64,000 nt of DNA, from the NCBI GenBank assembly GCA_964482225.1, contig CAYZWT010000007.1:62001-126000 (forward strand), read 5' to 3'. The DNA is from UBA1429 sp964482225 (GTDB lineage Bacteria > Chloroflexota > Anaerolineae > UBA1429). The position numbers and the translations under genes are program-made. Each line of letters starts with the position of its first letter. Within the stretch, counting starts at the first letter, position 1. Shown here one piece after another: positions 1 to 8,407 of this stretch. Below the pieces are notes generated by a model, which worked only from the letters and a program-made list of their open reading frames with translations, was not told where the DNA came from and made no database searches.

Positions 1-2
1 GC

Positions 3-245
3 TGCGCCAGCCCCACGCTGCTACGGGAGCGTTGCACCGGTTGCGGCCTCTGCGCGGCGGCCTGCCCCTGCGGCGCCATCGTGCTGGGCGAGGATGGCAT
101 GCCCAGCTTTGCATGTGAGCATTGCTGCACGGGAGAGGCCAATTGTGTGGCCTGTAGGGCAGGGTTTCATCCCTGCCAGGCCGTCTGCGATGCCCAGGCC
201 ATCGAGTTCGCGTTCGCCATCCGGCGCTGGCCGGAGAAGGGATAG
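3..245 (+). CDS. 4Fe-4S ferredoxin-type protein, C-terminal fragment
   Basis: This is the last 80 codons of a gene that begins before the window and ends at TAG 243-245. A four-cysteine motif CxxCxxCxxxCP is seen near the beginning (CTGCGLCAAACP), which is the signature of a bacterial 4Fe-4S cluster. It is followed by a second cysteine-rich stretch (ACEHC, then CVAC, then PCQAVCDAQAIEF) that probably binds another cluster. The protein therefore likely carries electrons within a larger redox enzyme, but the partner and full domain layout are outside the window. The next gene starts 4 bases after the stop, so the two are probably co-transcribed. Confidence 0.75.
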   Translation, partial: CASPTLLRERCTGCGLCAAACPCGAIVLGEDGMPSFACEHCCTGEANCVACRAGFHPCQAVCDAQAIEFAFAIRRWPEKG

Positions 246-249
246 AACG

Positions 250-1230
250 ATGGAATACACACGTTTGGGAACTGCGGGCGTCAAGGTGAGCCGCATCTGC
301 CTGGGCACCATGACCTTTGGCCGCGAGGCCGATGAGGAAGCCTCCTTCCAGATCCTGGATCGCTATGTCGAACTGGGCGGCAACCTGATAGATACGGCGG
401 ATGTCTATACCGCCGGCGCCTCCGAGCGGGTCGTGGGGCGTTGGCTGGCCCAGCGCGGCAACCGCGACGAGATCGTGCTGGCGACCAAGGTATATGGCCA
501 GACGGGCAGCGGCCCCAACGATGGCGGCCTCTCGCGGCTACACATCATGCGCGCCGTGGAGGCCAGCCTCCATCGCCTGCAAACCGATGTCATTGACCTG
601 TACCAGATCCACCGCTGGGATCCCACCACGCCCCCCGAGGAGACCCTGGCCGCGCTGGATGACCTGGTGCACCAGGGCGTCGTGCGCTATATCGGCTGCT
701 CGAACCTCAAAGCCTGGCAGCTCTCCAAGTATCTACACATCGCCCGGCGCGACGGGCTGACGCGCTTTGTCAGCCTCCAGCCGGTTTACAGCGCCCTCAA
801 CAGGGGCATCGAGATCGAGCTGCTGCCCCTTTGCGCGGATGAGGGCCTCGGGGTGATCAACTACAACCCGCTGGCAGCGGGCATGCTCACGGGCAAGTAC
901 CGTCGCGGCGGCCCCATGCCCACCGGCGCGCGCCTGGAAGCGTTCAAGATGTACCACGAGCGCTACTATACCGAGGGGGCCCTGGACATTGTGGAGGCCT
1001 TTGTGCAGGCAGCGCAGGAACGTGGCGTTACGCCGGCACAGCTCGCCGTGGCCTGGGTGTTGGGCGATCCGCGCATCACTTGCCCCATCATCGGCGCGCG
1101 CAACCTGGAGCAGTTCAACGATACGGTGCAAGGGGCGGCCATCGCCCTGACGCCCGAGGAGCGCGCCCAGATCCCGGCCATCGCGCCGAGCGCCTGGGTC
1201 GGCCAAGACCCGGTGTATGGGGCGAGATAG
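250..1230 (+). CDS. Aldo/keto reductase
   Basis: A 326-residue NAD(P)H-dependent oxidoreductase of the aldo/keto reductase superfamily, expected to be a cytosolic TIM barrel that reduces aldehydes or ketones. The catalytic tetrad is visible: Asp48 and Tyr53 in NLIDTADVY, Lys80 in LATKVYG and His121 in YQIHRWD. The C-terminal part has the cofactor-binding pattern ending in CPIIGARNLEQ. The length is normal for the YhdN/AKR11-like group. I chose ATG 250 because a longer reading frame back to 94 overlaps the Fe-S gene, and a GAAGGGA ribosome site lies just before 250. The substrate cannot be told from sequence. Confidence 0.93.
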   Translation: MEYTRLGTAGVKVSRICLGTMTFGREADEEASFQILDRYVELGGNLIDTADVYTAGASERVVGRWLAQRGNRDEIVLATKVYGQTGSGPNDGGLSRLHIMRAVEASLHRLQTDVIDLYQIHRWDPTTPPEETLAALDDLVHQGVVRYIGCSNLKAWQLSKYLHIARRDGLTRFVSLQPVYSALNRGIEIELLPLCADEGLGVINYNPLAAGMLTGKYRRGGPMPTGARLEAFKMYHERYYTEGALDIVEAFVQAAQERGVTPAQLAVAWVLGDPRITCPIIGARNLEQFNDTVQGAAIALTPEERAQIPAIAPSAWVGQDPVYGAR

Positions 1231-1275
1231 AGCATTCATACAGCCATTCAACCCGGCCAGAGCAGGAGAGGCGCT

Positions 1276-2031
1276 TTGAGGCCACCCCATATCGGCCTGC
1301 CAATGACGGTAGCGATCGCCGGAGGGCGCGAGCAGTGGGCCCTTTCTCCTACCTATGCCCGCGCCGTGCAGGCCGCCGGGGGCGTTCCCACGCCCATCCC
1401 CCTGCTAAGCGAGGCCGAGGGCCTCTGGGCCGTCTATGAGCGCCTGGATGGCTTGCTGCTGTGCGGCGGCGGCGACCTGGCCCCCGAGACCTATGGCGCT
1501 GGCGACACGGGGCTCTGCTCGGATATCGTCCCTGCCCGCGACACGCTAGAGCTGGCGCTGACGCGCCGGGCGCTGGCAGATGGCCTGCCGCTGTTGGGCA
1601 TCTGCCGGGGCATCCAGGTGCTCAATGTGGCCGCCGGGGGCAGCCTGATCCAGGATATCCCCACGGCGCTGCCCCATGCCCTGCCCCATCGCACGCCCCC
1701 CACCTTGCCGCGCGATCACCCGGCCCACACCGTGCGCATCGAACCCGATAGCTTGCTGGGCCGCCTATACGATGGCGATGGCAAAGAAACCTCGGGCGAG
1801 TTCTGTGTGAACAGCACCCACCACCAGGCCATCGAGGCCCTGGGCCAGGGGTTGCGCATCACGGCGCGCGCCTCTGACGGGGTCATCGAGGCCATCGAGG
1901 GCGCTGCCCCGAGCTGCTTTGTGCTCGGGGTCCAGTGGCACCCCGAGGAACTGCAGAACGCCCCCGACGCACTCCACCGGGCGCTGTTCGCCAGCCTGGT
2001 GCGGCGCGCCGCCGGCATCTGGGAGGAGTGA
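1276..2031 (+). CDS. Gamma-glutamyl-gamma-aminobutyrate hydrolase family protein (peptidase C26)
   Basis: A 251-residue class I glutamine-amidotransferase-like hydrolase related to PuuD. The catalytic triad is visible: Cys110 in LLGICRGIQVLN, with His222 and Glu224 in GVQWHPEEL. Family members remove gamma-linked glutamate from compounds such as gamma-glutamyl-GABA in the cytosol. The start is TTG 1276, placed 6 bases after GGAGAG at 1264-1269, and the N-terminus PPHIGLP fits the family. The gene lies 45 bases after the aldo/keto reductase and 1 base before glutamate racemase, so a shared transcript is likely. A link to polyamine degradation is possible, but no other polyamine gene is nearby. 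Confidence 0.88.
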   Translation: MRPPHIGLPMTVAIAGGREQWALSPTYARAVQAAGGVPTPIPLLSEAEGLWAVYERLDGLLLCGGGDLAPETYGAGDTGLCSDIVPARDTLELALTRRALADGLPLLGICRGIQVLNVAAGGSLIQDIPTALPHALPHRTPPTLPRDHPAHTVRIEPDSLLGRLYDGDGKETSGEFCVNSTHHQAIEALGQGLRITARASDGVIEAIEGAAPSCFVLGVQWHPEELQNAPDALHRALFASLVRRAAGIWEE

Positions 2032-2032
2032 A

Positions 2033-2884
2033 TTGGCAAACAGCCTGCCAACAGAGCACATCGGCGTATTCGATTCGGGCGTAGGGGGCCTGTCGGTGCT
2101 GCGCGCCCTGTGGGAACACCTGCCGGGCGAGCGGTTCTATTACGTGGCCGATAGCTTTCACTGCCCCTATGGCGACCGCGACCCTGCCGAGATTCAGACC
2201 CTTGCCCTCGGCATTGCCGAGCACCTGCGGGCAACCGGCGCCAAGGCCATCGTGGTGGCCTGCAATGCCGCCTCGGCCAGCGCGTTGCCCGCCCTGCGAG
2301 AGCGTATGGGTAGCCTGCCTATCGTCGGCATGGTGCCCGCTCTCAAGAGCGCTGTCGAGTTGACGCAGCAGGGCGCAGTGGGCGTGCTGGCCACCCACGC
2401 CACCATCTCGGGCTATCTCTACCGCGAGGTGCAGGAGCGCTATGCCTCCGGCATTCAGGTGGTCTCCCAGGCTTGCCCTGGACTGGTGGAGCAGATCGAA
2501 GCCGGGGAGGTGGACGGACCGGAGACGGAGGCTCTTCTGCGGGCCTGCCTGGCGCCCATCATCGCGGCGGGGGCCGACGTGTTGGTGCTGGGATGCACCC
2601 ACTATCCCTTTGTCGCACCGCTGCTGCATCGCATCCTTGGGCCAGACGTGACACTGCTGGAACCCAGTGACGCCGTCGCATGGCAGACTGTACGAGTGCT
2701 GGCGCAAGAGGGCCTGTCCGCAGATAACCAGACACCAAGGGGCCAGACTGCGTTTGCTACTACGGGCGACCCTGTCGCTTTTCGGCGATCGCTGCAGCAG
2801 CTCTTGGGGGTGCAGAGCCCAGTGGCCCAGTTGATCTGGGAACAGGGGCGCCTGCAGAGCACCGAGCCCCCCCTCATCTGTTAG
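2033..2884 (+). CDS. murI: Glutamate racemase
   Basis: A 283-residue cofactor-independent racemase that makes D-glutamate for peptidoglycan. The signature segments are present: FDSGVGGLSVL near residues 13-23, PYGDR at 45-49, the first catalytic cysteine Cys77 in VVACNAAS, and the second, Cys188, in VLGCTHYPF. The usual first-site pattern is ACNTA; here the threonine is alanine, a small departure in the active-site loop. The start is TTG 2033, one base after the previous stop, with the ribosome site GGGAGGAG formed by the end of the upstream gene. This tight joining suggests translational coupling. Confidence 0.93.
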   Translation: MANSLPTEHIGVFDSGVGGLSVLRALWEHLPGERFYYVADSFHCPYGDRDPAEIQTLALGIAEHLRATGAKAIVVACNAASASALPALRERMGSLPIVGMVPALKSAVELTQQGAVGVLATHATISGYLYREVQERYASGIQVVSQACPGLVEQIEAGEVDGPETEALLRACLAPIIAAGADVLVLGCTHYPFVAPLLHRILGPDVTLLEPSDAVAWQTVRVLAQEGLSADNQTPRGQTAFATTGDPVAFRRSLQQLLGVQSPVAQLIWEQGRLQSTEPPLIC

Positions 2885-2917
2885 CGCAAAATCCTGCAGA
2901 ATCCGAACAGATTTGCA

Positions 2918-2947
2918 TTGACCTAACACGCCCTCTTCGCATATAAT
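2918..2947 (+). promoter_or_regulatory. Sigma-70-type promoter for the P-type ATPase gene
   Basis: The -35 box TTGACC (2918-2923) and a perfect -10 box TATAAT (2942-2947) are separated by 18 bases. Transcription from about 2954 would give a leader of roughly 105 bases before the ATPase start. I saw no riboswitch that I recognise in that leader. Confidence 0.75.
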
Positions 2948-3057
2948 AGATTCAATGCGTGTGTGTGTTGCGCCATCATGCCCACGGCGGGCAGATGGCT
3001 TGGGCTTACGCTTCTGTGTGTACGGCAACCCTCTAGCCAAGCGGAAGGAGCGCGAGT

Positions 3058-5838
3058 ATGGCAGTCTGGCACACCCAACGGATTGAGGACACGCTGCGCG
3101 AGCTGCAGACGAGCCCACAAGGGCTGAGCGAGCAGGAGGCCGCCCGCCGGTTGGCGGAATACGGCCCCAACCAGCTCGATGAACGCCCCGGGCGCAATCC
3201 CCTGTTGATTTTCTTGGGTCAGTTCACCGAGATCATGGTCATCGTGCTGATCGTAGCTGCTGTGATCGCCTTCGCTTTGGCGATCATTGAGCGCAGCGGG
3301 GAGTATGTTGACGGGATCATGATCCTGATCATCGTCATCCTCAACGCCATCCTGGGCTTTACCCAAGAGTACCGCGCCGAACGGGCCATGGCCGCGCTGA
3401 AACAGATGGCGGTATCGCTGGTGCGCGTGCGGCGCGAGGGCCAAATCCGAGAGCTGCCCGCCACTCAGCTCGTTCCTGGCGATATCGTGTTGATTGACGC
3501 AGGACTGCGCATCCCGGCGGATGGCCGCGTGATCGAATCAGCCAACCTGCGAATCGAAGAGGCCGCCCTCACAGGCGAATCGGTGCCGGCGGAAAAGGTC
3601 GAGGACGCGCTAGATGACGAGACGGCCCCGGTGGGCGACCGGCTGAACATGGTATTCATGGGCACCACGGCGGTCTATGGTCGCGGCGCAGCCATCGTTA
3701 CGGGAACCGGCATGCGCACAGAGTTGGGGCACATCGCCCATCTGCTCCAAGAGGTCTCGGAGGAGAGCACCCCGTTGCAGCGGCGCATGGCCGAGTTGGG
3801 CAAGTGGCTGGCCATCGGCGCCTTGATCATCGTCACCATCGTGTTCGCCGAGGGCATCTTGCTGGGAGGGGAGACCATCGCGCACATGTTCCTCCTGGCC
3901 GTCAGCCTGGCGGTAGCTGCCGTCCCTGAAGGACTGCCCGCCGTGGTCACGATCTCACTGGCCCTGGGGGCGCAACGCATGGTGCGGCGGCGCGCCCTGA
4001 TCCGCAGGCTCCCCGCCGTCGAGACCCTGGGCTCCGTCACGACGATCTGTTCCGACAAGACCGGCACGCTGACCGAGAACCGCATGACGGTGACGGCACT
4101 GGATGTGGCCGGCGCGGAGATCAACCTGACGGCGAGGCTGCGCCAAGCCAGCGCTGTGATCAGCCCTGACGAAGCCCCTCTTGGCGCGCCTGACCCAGAT
4201 ATGGCTCTGCTCTTGGCAGGCGGAGCGTTGTGCAACGATGCAGTGCTAGAGCCGAACGACGATGGCCAAGAGGGCTATCACACAGTGGGTGACCCCACCG
4301 AGGGCGCCCTAATCGTGGCGGCGGCACGCATGGGGCTCTGGAAAGCGCACATGGAAGAGTTCATGCCCCGCGTACGAGAGGCGCCCTTTACCTCAGAGCG
4401 CAAACGCATGACCACCATCCACCGCATGCCTGCCCAGGGCGCCGAGATCGGCAACGGCCCGCTGCGCCAACTGCTGGGCTACTTGCCGTCCGCGCCCTAT
4501 ATGGCGTTTGCCAAGGGCGCAGTGGATTCGCTATTGGCCGTATCCGACAGGGTCTGGAACAATGGACAGATCGAGCCGCTGGACGATGCCTGGCGCGAGC
4601 GCATCCAGGCCGCCAACGACAAGCTGGCGCAGAACGGCATGCGCGTGCTGGGGGCCGCCATCCGACCCTTTGACGCGCTTCCGGCCAAAGTAGACGAAGC
4701 GACGGTCGAGCAAGAGCTCATCTTTGTGGGTATGACGGGCATGATTGACCCGCCACGCCGCGAGGTGCGCCAGGCCGTGGCCCAGTGCCGCACCGCCGGC
4801 ATCCGCCCGGTGATGATCACCGGCGACCACCCGCTGACGGCGCTGCACATCGCCCGCGATCTGGGCATCGTGGACCCGAACGACCCCAACCCCCGGGTGC
4901 TCACCGGCGTCGAGTTGGAGGCCATGTCGGTGGCCGACTTGGAAGAGATTGTCGAGTCGGTCAGCGTATATGCCCGCGTCAGCCCGGAGCACAAGTTCAA
5001 CATCGTCGAGGCCCTCAGAGAAAGAGGGCACTTTGTGGCCATGACGGGCGATGGCGTCAACGACGCCCCGGCCCTCAAACGCGCCGACATCGGCGTCGCC
5101 ATGGGCATCACGGGCACCGATGTCAGCAAAGAAGCGGCGGATATGGTGCTGCTGGATGACAACTTTGCCACCATCGTGGCCGCCATCGAAGAGGGGCGCA
5201 CGATCTATGAGAACATCCGCAAGTTCGTCAAGTACCTCATCTCCTGCAATGTGGGCGAGGTCTTGCTGATGATGGCTGCCCCGCTGCTGGGCCTGCCGTT
5301 GCCCCTGACGGCCGTGCAGCTCCTTTGGATCAACCTGGTGACGGATGGTCTCCCTGCTTTGGCCCTCAGCGTAGAGCCGCCGGCGCCCGACATCATGGAC
5401 CAGCCGCCCAATCCGCCCAATGAGAGCGTGCTTTCGCGTGGCATGGGCAAGTACATGCTGGGGATGGGGCTCCTGCTGGGTCTTGCAACAGTGGCGGTCC
5501 AGTGGGTGGGCCACAATCTGGCCAATGTGAGCGGCGAGGCTTTGCAGACGATGGTCTTTACTACTCTCTCGCTCTCCCAATTTGGCCGCGCTCTGGGAGT
5601 ACGCTCGGATCACATCCCAATCCTCAAGCTTGGGTTCTTTACAAATAAGCCATTGCTGGGCGCCGTGCTGCTGTCCGTTGTGATGCAGGGTGTCGTGATC
5701 TATGCCCCGTTCCTGCAGGACATCTTTGGCACCGAACCGCTCACGCCCATTCAGCTCTCTATTTGTGTGGGCGTTAGCGTTATCTTGTTCATCATTGCCG
5801 AGCTTCCCAAAGTCTTGCGCAAGAGACCTGCGCACTAG
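3058..5838 (+). CDS. P-type cation-transporting ATPase (P2, calcium-pump-like)
   Basis: A 926-residue membrane pump that uses ATP through a phospho-aspartate intermediate. The N-terminal cation-ATPase domain covers about residues 1-70. The actuator loop has TGES at 172-175, the phosphorylation site DKTGTLTE starts at Asp333, and the hinge reads GDGVNDAPALKRADIGVAMG near 663-682. Transmembrane segment 4 contains PEGLPA, as in P2A (SERCA-like) and related Ca2+/Mn2+ pumps. The length and about ten hydrophobic segments are normal for the family. The GGAAGGAG site precedes ATG 3058. It stands alone between its own promoter and a terminator. The ion is not certain; Ca2+ or Mn2+ export is the best guess. 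Confidence 0.95.
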   Translation: MAVWHTQRIEDTLRELQTSPQGLSEQEAARRLAEYGPNQLDERPGRNPLLIFLGQFTEIMVIVLIVAAVIAFALAIIERSGEYVDGIMILIIVILNAILGFTQEYRAERAMAALKQMAVSLVRVRREGQIRELPATQLVPGDIVLIDAGLRIPADGRVIESANLRIEEAALTGESVPAEKVEDALDDETAPVGDRLNMVFMGTTAVYGRGAAIVTGTGMRTELGHIAHLLQEVSEESTPLQRRMAELGKWLAIGALIIVTIVFAEGILLGGETIAHMFLLAVSLAVAAVPEGLPAVVTISLALGAQRMVRRRALIRRLPAVETLGSVTTICSDKTGTLTENRMTVTALDVAGAEINLTARLRQASAVISPDEAPLGAPDPDMALLLAGGALCNDAVLEPNDDGQEGYHTVGDPTEGALIVAAARMGLWKAHMEEFMPRVREAPFTSERKRMTTIHRMPAQGAEIGNGPLRQLLGYLPSAPYMAFAKGAVDSLLAVSDRVWNNGQIEPLDDAWRERIQAANDKLAQNGMRVLGAAIRPFDALPAKVDEATVEQELIFVGMTGMIDPPRREVRQAVAQCRTAGIRPVMITGDHPLTALHIARDLGIVDPNDPNPRVLTGVELEAMSVADLEEIVESVSVYARVSPEHKFNIVEALRERGHFVAMTGDGVNDAPALKRADIGVAMGITGTDVSKEAADMVLLDDNFATIVAAIEEGRTIYENIRKFVKYLISCNVGEVLLMMAAPLLGLPLPLTAVQLLWINLVTDGLPALALSVEPPAPDIMDQPPNPPNESVLSRGMGKYMLGMGLLLGLATVAVQWVGHNLANVSGEALQTMVFTTLSLSQFGRALGVRSDHIPILKLGFFTNKPLLGAVLLSVVMQGVVIYAPFLQDIFGTEPLTPIQLSICVGVSVILFIIAELPKVLRKRPAH

Positions 5839-5867
5839 TCCAAGCGCCACCGGCTACAGACCAAGCG

Positions 5868-5905
5868 CCCCCTCTCTCGACACCAAGCGAGAGAGGGGGT
5901 TATCT
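5868..5905 (+). terminator. Intrinsic terminator after the P-type ATPase
   Basis: A perfect 12-base stem (5868-5879 pairing with 5888-5899) with an 8-base loop, followed by a short T-rich run (TTATCTT). It lies 30 bases after the ATPase stop codon. Confidence 0.85.
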
Positions 5906-5986
5906 TGTGGTAACCGAGAGCATATCCCTGCTTGCCGGGCGAGACGCTTTGCGCTAGGATAGCTCAAGCATGATAGGAGGCACCCT

Positions 5987-6958
5987 ATGGGGATCGCGAC
6001 AACCGTCCGAAACTGGCTCCTGGGGTCCACGGCAGAGGCGCGGGCGGCCACACGGCGCTTTTGGCAGGCGGGGCGGGCGGCCGGGCTCTCTTGGCAGCGG
6101 CGGCTGCACGGCCACGTCTATGCCCGCTGGCCCTATGCCTATATCGGGTCGGCCATCGGCGAACGCCGCGAGTTGCGCCGCTATCTGCCGCTCATGGCGC
6201 CCTGGCTGGCGTTGGCCCTCTTTCCCAAGCGCTGGGGCGCGAGCTATCATGGCAAGGTGCTGCCCACCGAGCAGGCCACGCGCCTGGTGCAGATCCGTGA
6301 ACCGGTGGAGGTGGCTCTCTCCGAGCAGGTGATCCCCTTTGAGACGGCCCGCGACCTGATCCTGGTGGATCCGGACCACATCGTGGCGCTGGATTGCCCC
6401 TGCCGGGTGGCTCGCCGCGAGCCCTGTTTGCCCCTGGATGTCTGCCTGATCGTGGGCGAGCCTTTTGCCAGCTTTGTGCTGGGGCACCATCCCGAGCGGG
6501 CGCGCGCCATCTCGCCGAAGGAGGCGGCGGCCATCCTGGTGGCCGAGGCCGACCGGGGGCACGTCCATCACGCCTTTTTCAAGGACGCCATGCTGGGGCG
6601 TTTTTACGCCATCTGCAACTGCTGTTCCTGTTGCTGTGGCGCCATGTCGGCCCATCGCAGCGGCACGCCCATGCTGATCTCATCGGGCTATGTGGCCCAG
6701 GTCACGCCGGAGGCCTGCCAGCGGTGCGGGCTGTGCGTCGAGCGCTGTCCCTTTGGCGCGTTGACCCTGGATGGCGCCCTGTGCGTGGACGAGGAGGCCT
6801 GCATGGGATGCGGCGTGTGCGTGCGGGCGTGCCCCAGCCATGCCCTGGCCCTGGCGCGCCACCCGGCCAAGCCGGAGCCGCTGCTGATCTCCGAGCTGGC
6901 GCCGCCCCGCGAGATGGCGCTCGCCCTGGCGTTTGACGGCGGGGAGCCTGTCGAGTAA
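5987..6958 (+). CDS. 4Fe-4S dicluster ferredoxin-type protein with a CNCCSCCCG motif
   Basis: A 323-residue soluble redox protein. The last third holds two classical 4Fe-4S motifs: Cys244, Cys247, Cys250 and Cys254 in CQRCGLCVERCP, and CMGCGVCVRACP about 30 residues later. Before them is an unusual cluster of cysteines, CNCCSCCCG at residues 210-218, together with CPCRVARREPC near 138-148, which suggests a third metal site. The N-terminal part has no clear enzyme motif. The ATG follows GATAGGAGG. Similar proteins are known as uncharacterised Fe-S proteins in anaerobes. The electron partner is unknown, and neighbours give no pathway. Confidence 0.8.
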   Translation: MGIATTVRNWLLGSTAEARAATRRFWQAGRAAGLSWQRRLHGHVYARWPYAYIGSAIGERRELRRYLPLMAPWLALALFPKRWGASYHGKVLPTEQATRLVQIREPVEVALSEQVIPFETARDLILVDPDHIVALDCPCRVARREPCLPLDVCLIVGEPFASFVLGHHPERARAISPKEAAAILVAEADRGHVHHAFFKDAMLGRFYAICNCCSCCCGAMSAHRSGTPMLISSGYVAQVTPEACQRCGLCVERCPFGALTLDGALCVDEEACMGCGVCVRACPSHALALARHPAKPEPLLISELAPPREMALALAFDGGEPVE

Positions 6959-6987
6959 AATCTAGACAGACTAGACAGGAGGCGGCT

Positions 6988-7242
6988 ATGGGCGCGGTCT
7001 GGCAGCTTCAGGAGGCAAAGAACAAGTTCAGCCGCGTTGTGGAGCAGGCCGTGAACGACGGCCCTCAGATCATCACCAAGCGCGGCGTGGAGGTGGCCAT
7101 CGTCCTCTCCATGGCCGAGTATCGCAAGATGATCGCCGCCAGGGGCGCGCTCTCGGACTTTTTCCGCGAGTCGCCGCTGGCCGGGGTTGATCTGGATCTC
7201 GCGCGGGACAAGAGCGGCGCGCGGCAAGGTTTGGACTTGTGA
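6988..7242 (+). CDS. Antitoxin, Phd/YefM family
   Basis: An 84-residue protein with the Phd/YefM N-terminal fold: WQLQEAKNKFSRVVEQA, then a strand-turn with ITKRGVEVAIVLSMAEY. Such proteins dimerise, bind the promoter of their own operon and neutralise the toxin with the C-terminal tail, here FFRESPLAGVDLDLARD. The start has GACAGGAGG ahead of it. The stop overlaps the start of the PIN toxin in GTGA at 7239-7242, which is the usual arrangement in toxin-antitoxin pairs. The family assignment is secure; activity is inferred. Confidence 0.93.
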   Translation: MGAVWQLQEAKNKFSRVVEQAVNDGPQIITKRGVEVAIVLSMAEYRKMIAARGALSDFFRESPLAGVDLDLARDKSGARQGLDL

Positions 7243-7661
7243 GCTATTTGCTGGACACCTGCGTCATCTCGGAGCTGGTCGCCAGGCAGCCCGACCCGGC
7301 GGTGGTGCAGTGGGTGGATGGCGAGGACGAGAACCGGCTCTTTTTGAGCGTCATCACCATCGGCGAGATCCAAAGGGGCATCGAGAGACTGCCTGCTTCA
7401 GCCCGGCAGAGCGCCCTGCGCCACTGGCTCGATGACGAACTCGTCATCAGGTTTGATGGGCGCGTGCTGCCCATCACCAGCGCGGTGATGCTCCTATGGG
7501 GGCAGATGACCGCCGATCTGGAGCGTCAGGGCTGGCCCATGCCAGCGATGGACTCGCTGATCGCGGCTACCTGCCTGCACCACGGGCTGGCGCTTGTTAC
7601 GCGCAATGAGGACGATTTCGTGCATAGCGGCGTTACGCTGGTCAACCCGTGGAGCCGATAG
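7239..7661 (+). CDS. PIN-domain ribonuclease toxin (VapC/FitB-like)
   Basis: A 140-residue PIN-domain protein, expected to be a Mg2+-dependent RNase held inactive by the upstream Phd-like antitoxin. The acidic residues that hold the metal are in place: LLDTCVISE near the N-terminus, GEIQRGIE near residue 48, and PAMDSLIAATC with TRNEDDF near the C-terminus. GTG 7239 overlaps the antitoxin stop by 4 bases, which indicates coupled translation. The domain order and length match FitB/VapC proteins paired with Phd-type antitoxins. The RNA target is unknown. Confidence 0.93.
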   Translation: MSYLLDTCVISELVARQPDPAVVQWVDGEDENRLFLSVITIGEIQRGIERLPASARQSALRHWLDDELVIRFDGRVLPITSAVMLLWGQMTADLERQGWPMPAMDSLIAATCLHHGLALVTRNEDDFVHSGVTLVNPWSR

Positions 7662-7678
7662 GGCCGCTCCGCGAGATG

Positions 7679-7701
7679 GGGACCCTGCTGGATCCCTTTT
7701 T
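7679..7701 (+). terminator. Intrinsic terminator of the toxin-antitoxin operon
   Basis: A 7-base stem with one mismatch (7679-7685 with 7690-7696), a 4-base loop and five Ts directly after. It lies 18 bases after the toxin stop. Confidence 0.7.
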
Positions 7702-7724
7702 GGCCCAAGCCCAGGAGGAATAGA

Positions 7725-8396
7725 GTGAACGAGTTTGGCACCAAGGCCTATTCCAAGATCGTGCGCTGGTTCTCCCGTTTTTTCGTGGCGTTCCTGTTCG
7801 GCGCGTTTCTCGCTATCCTGGCCTATCTGCTGCGCCGCTGGGATGATCTGGACATCATCCGCGTCTATGTCTATTTTTTCTTTTTCATTCTCTATGTGAA
7901 CATCGAGTTCCGCACCTTTCGCGGCCCGGACGAGGCCGCTTATGCTGACTTTATCTGGGTGCGCTACTTGCTCACCTACTCCTGGTGGTTCTTGATCGTC
8001 GGCAGCCTGCTAGAGCACGCCCTCACCCTGCGCACCGTGCCGACTCTGTCTATCATCGGCATTGTCCTTTCCCTCGCAGGCATCGTCCTGGGATACAGCG
8101 CCCGGAGGGCAATCCAGGGTGAGCTCAGCCCCCGGGTGGATACCTGGGCCAACATGCGCATTGTGGAAAAGGGGCCCTATGCCGTCATCCGGCACCCCTC
8201 CTATGCCGCCAACATGCTTTTGGTGATCGGCATGCCCCTGATCCTCAGTTCGTTGGTGTGCCTCGTCTTTTCGGCGATCCTGATCGTGCTCTTTCTCCGG
8301 CGGCTGCTCTGGGAGGAGCAGGTCCTCATCGAGCGGCTACCAGAGTATGCTGAGTATGTACAACGCACGGATCGTCTCATCCCACGGGTTTGGTAA
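7725..8396 (+). CDS. Isoprenylcysteine carboxyl methyltransferase family membrane protein
   Basis: A 223-residue integral membrane protein with about five hydrophobic segments in the first two thirds. The C-terminal ICMT/PEMT catalytic signature is present: GPYAVIRHPSYAAN, with the conserved RHP used in S-adenosylmethionine binding, and the later LLWEEQVLIERLPEYAEY. Bacterial members methylate small lipidic or isoprenoid carboxylates, and most have no defined substrate. The start is GTG 7725 after a strong AGGAGGAA site. The gene ends 11 bases before a nitroreductase, so these two may form an operon behind the toxin-antitoxin terminator. Confidence 0.85.
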   Translation: MNEFGTKAYSKIVRWFSRFFVAFLFGAFLAILAYLLRRWDDLDIIRVYVYFFFFILYVNIEFRTFRGPDEAAYADFIWVRYLLTYSWWFLIVGSLLEHALTLRTVPTLSIIGIVLSLAGIVLGYSARRAIQGELSPRVDTWANMRIVEKGPYAVIRHPSYAANMLLVIGMPLILSSLVCLVFSAILIVLFLRRLLWEEQVLIERLPEYAEYVQRTDRLIPRVW

Positions 8397-8407
8397 CAGG
8401 AGGATAC

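Noticed and set aside
2954..3050. Mn2+ (yybP-ykoY) or NiCo riboswitch in the ATPase leader
   Set aside because: Stems are present, but none of the conserved loop sequences that define these classes could be matched.
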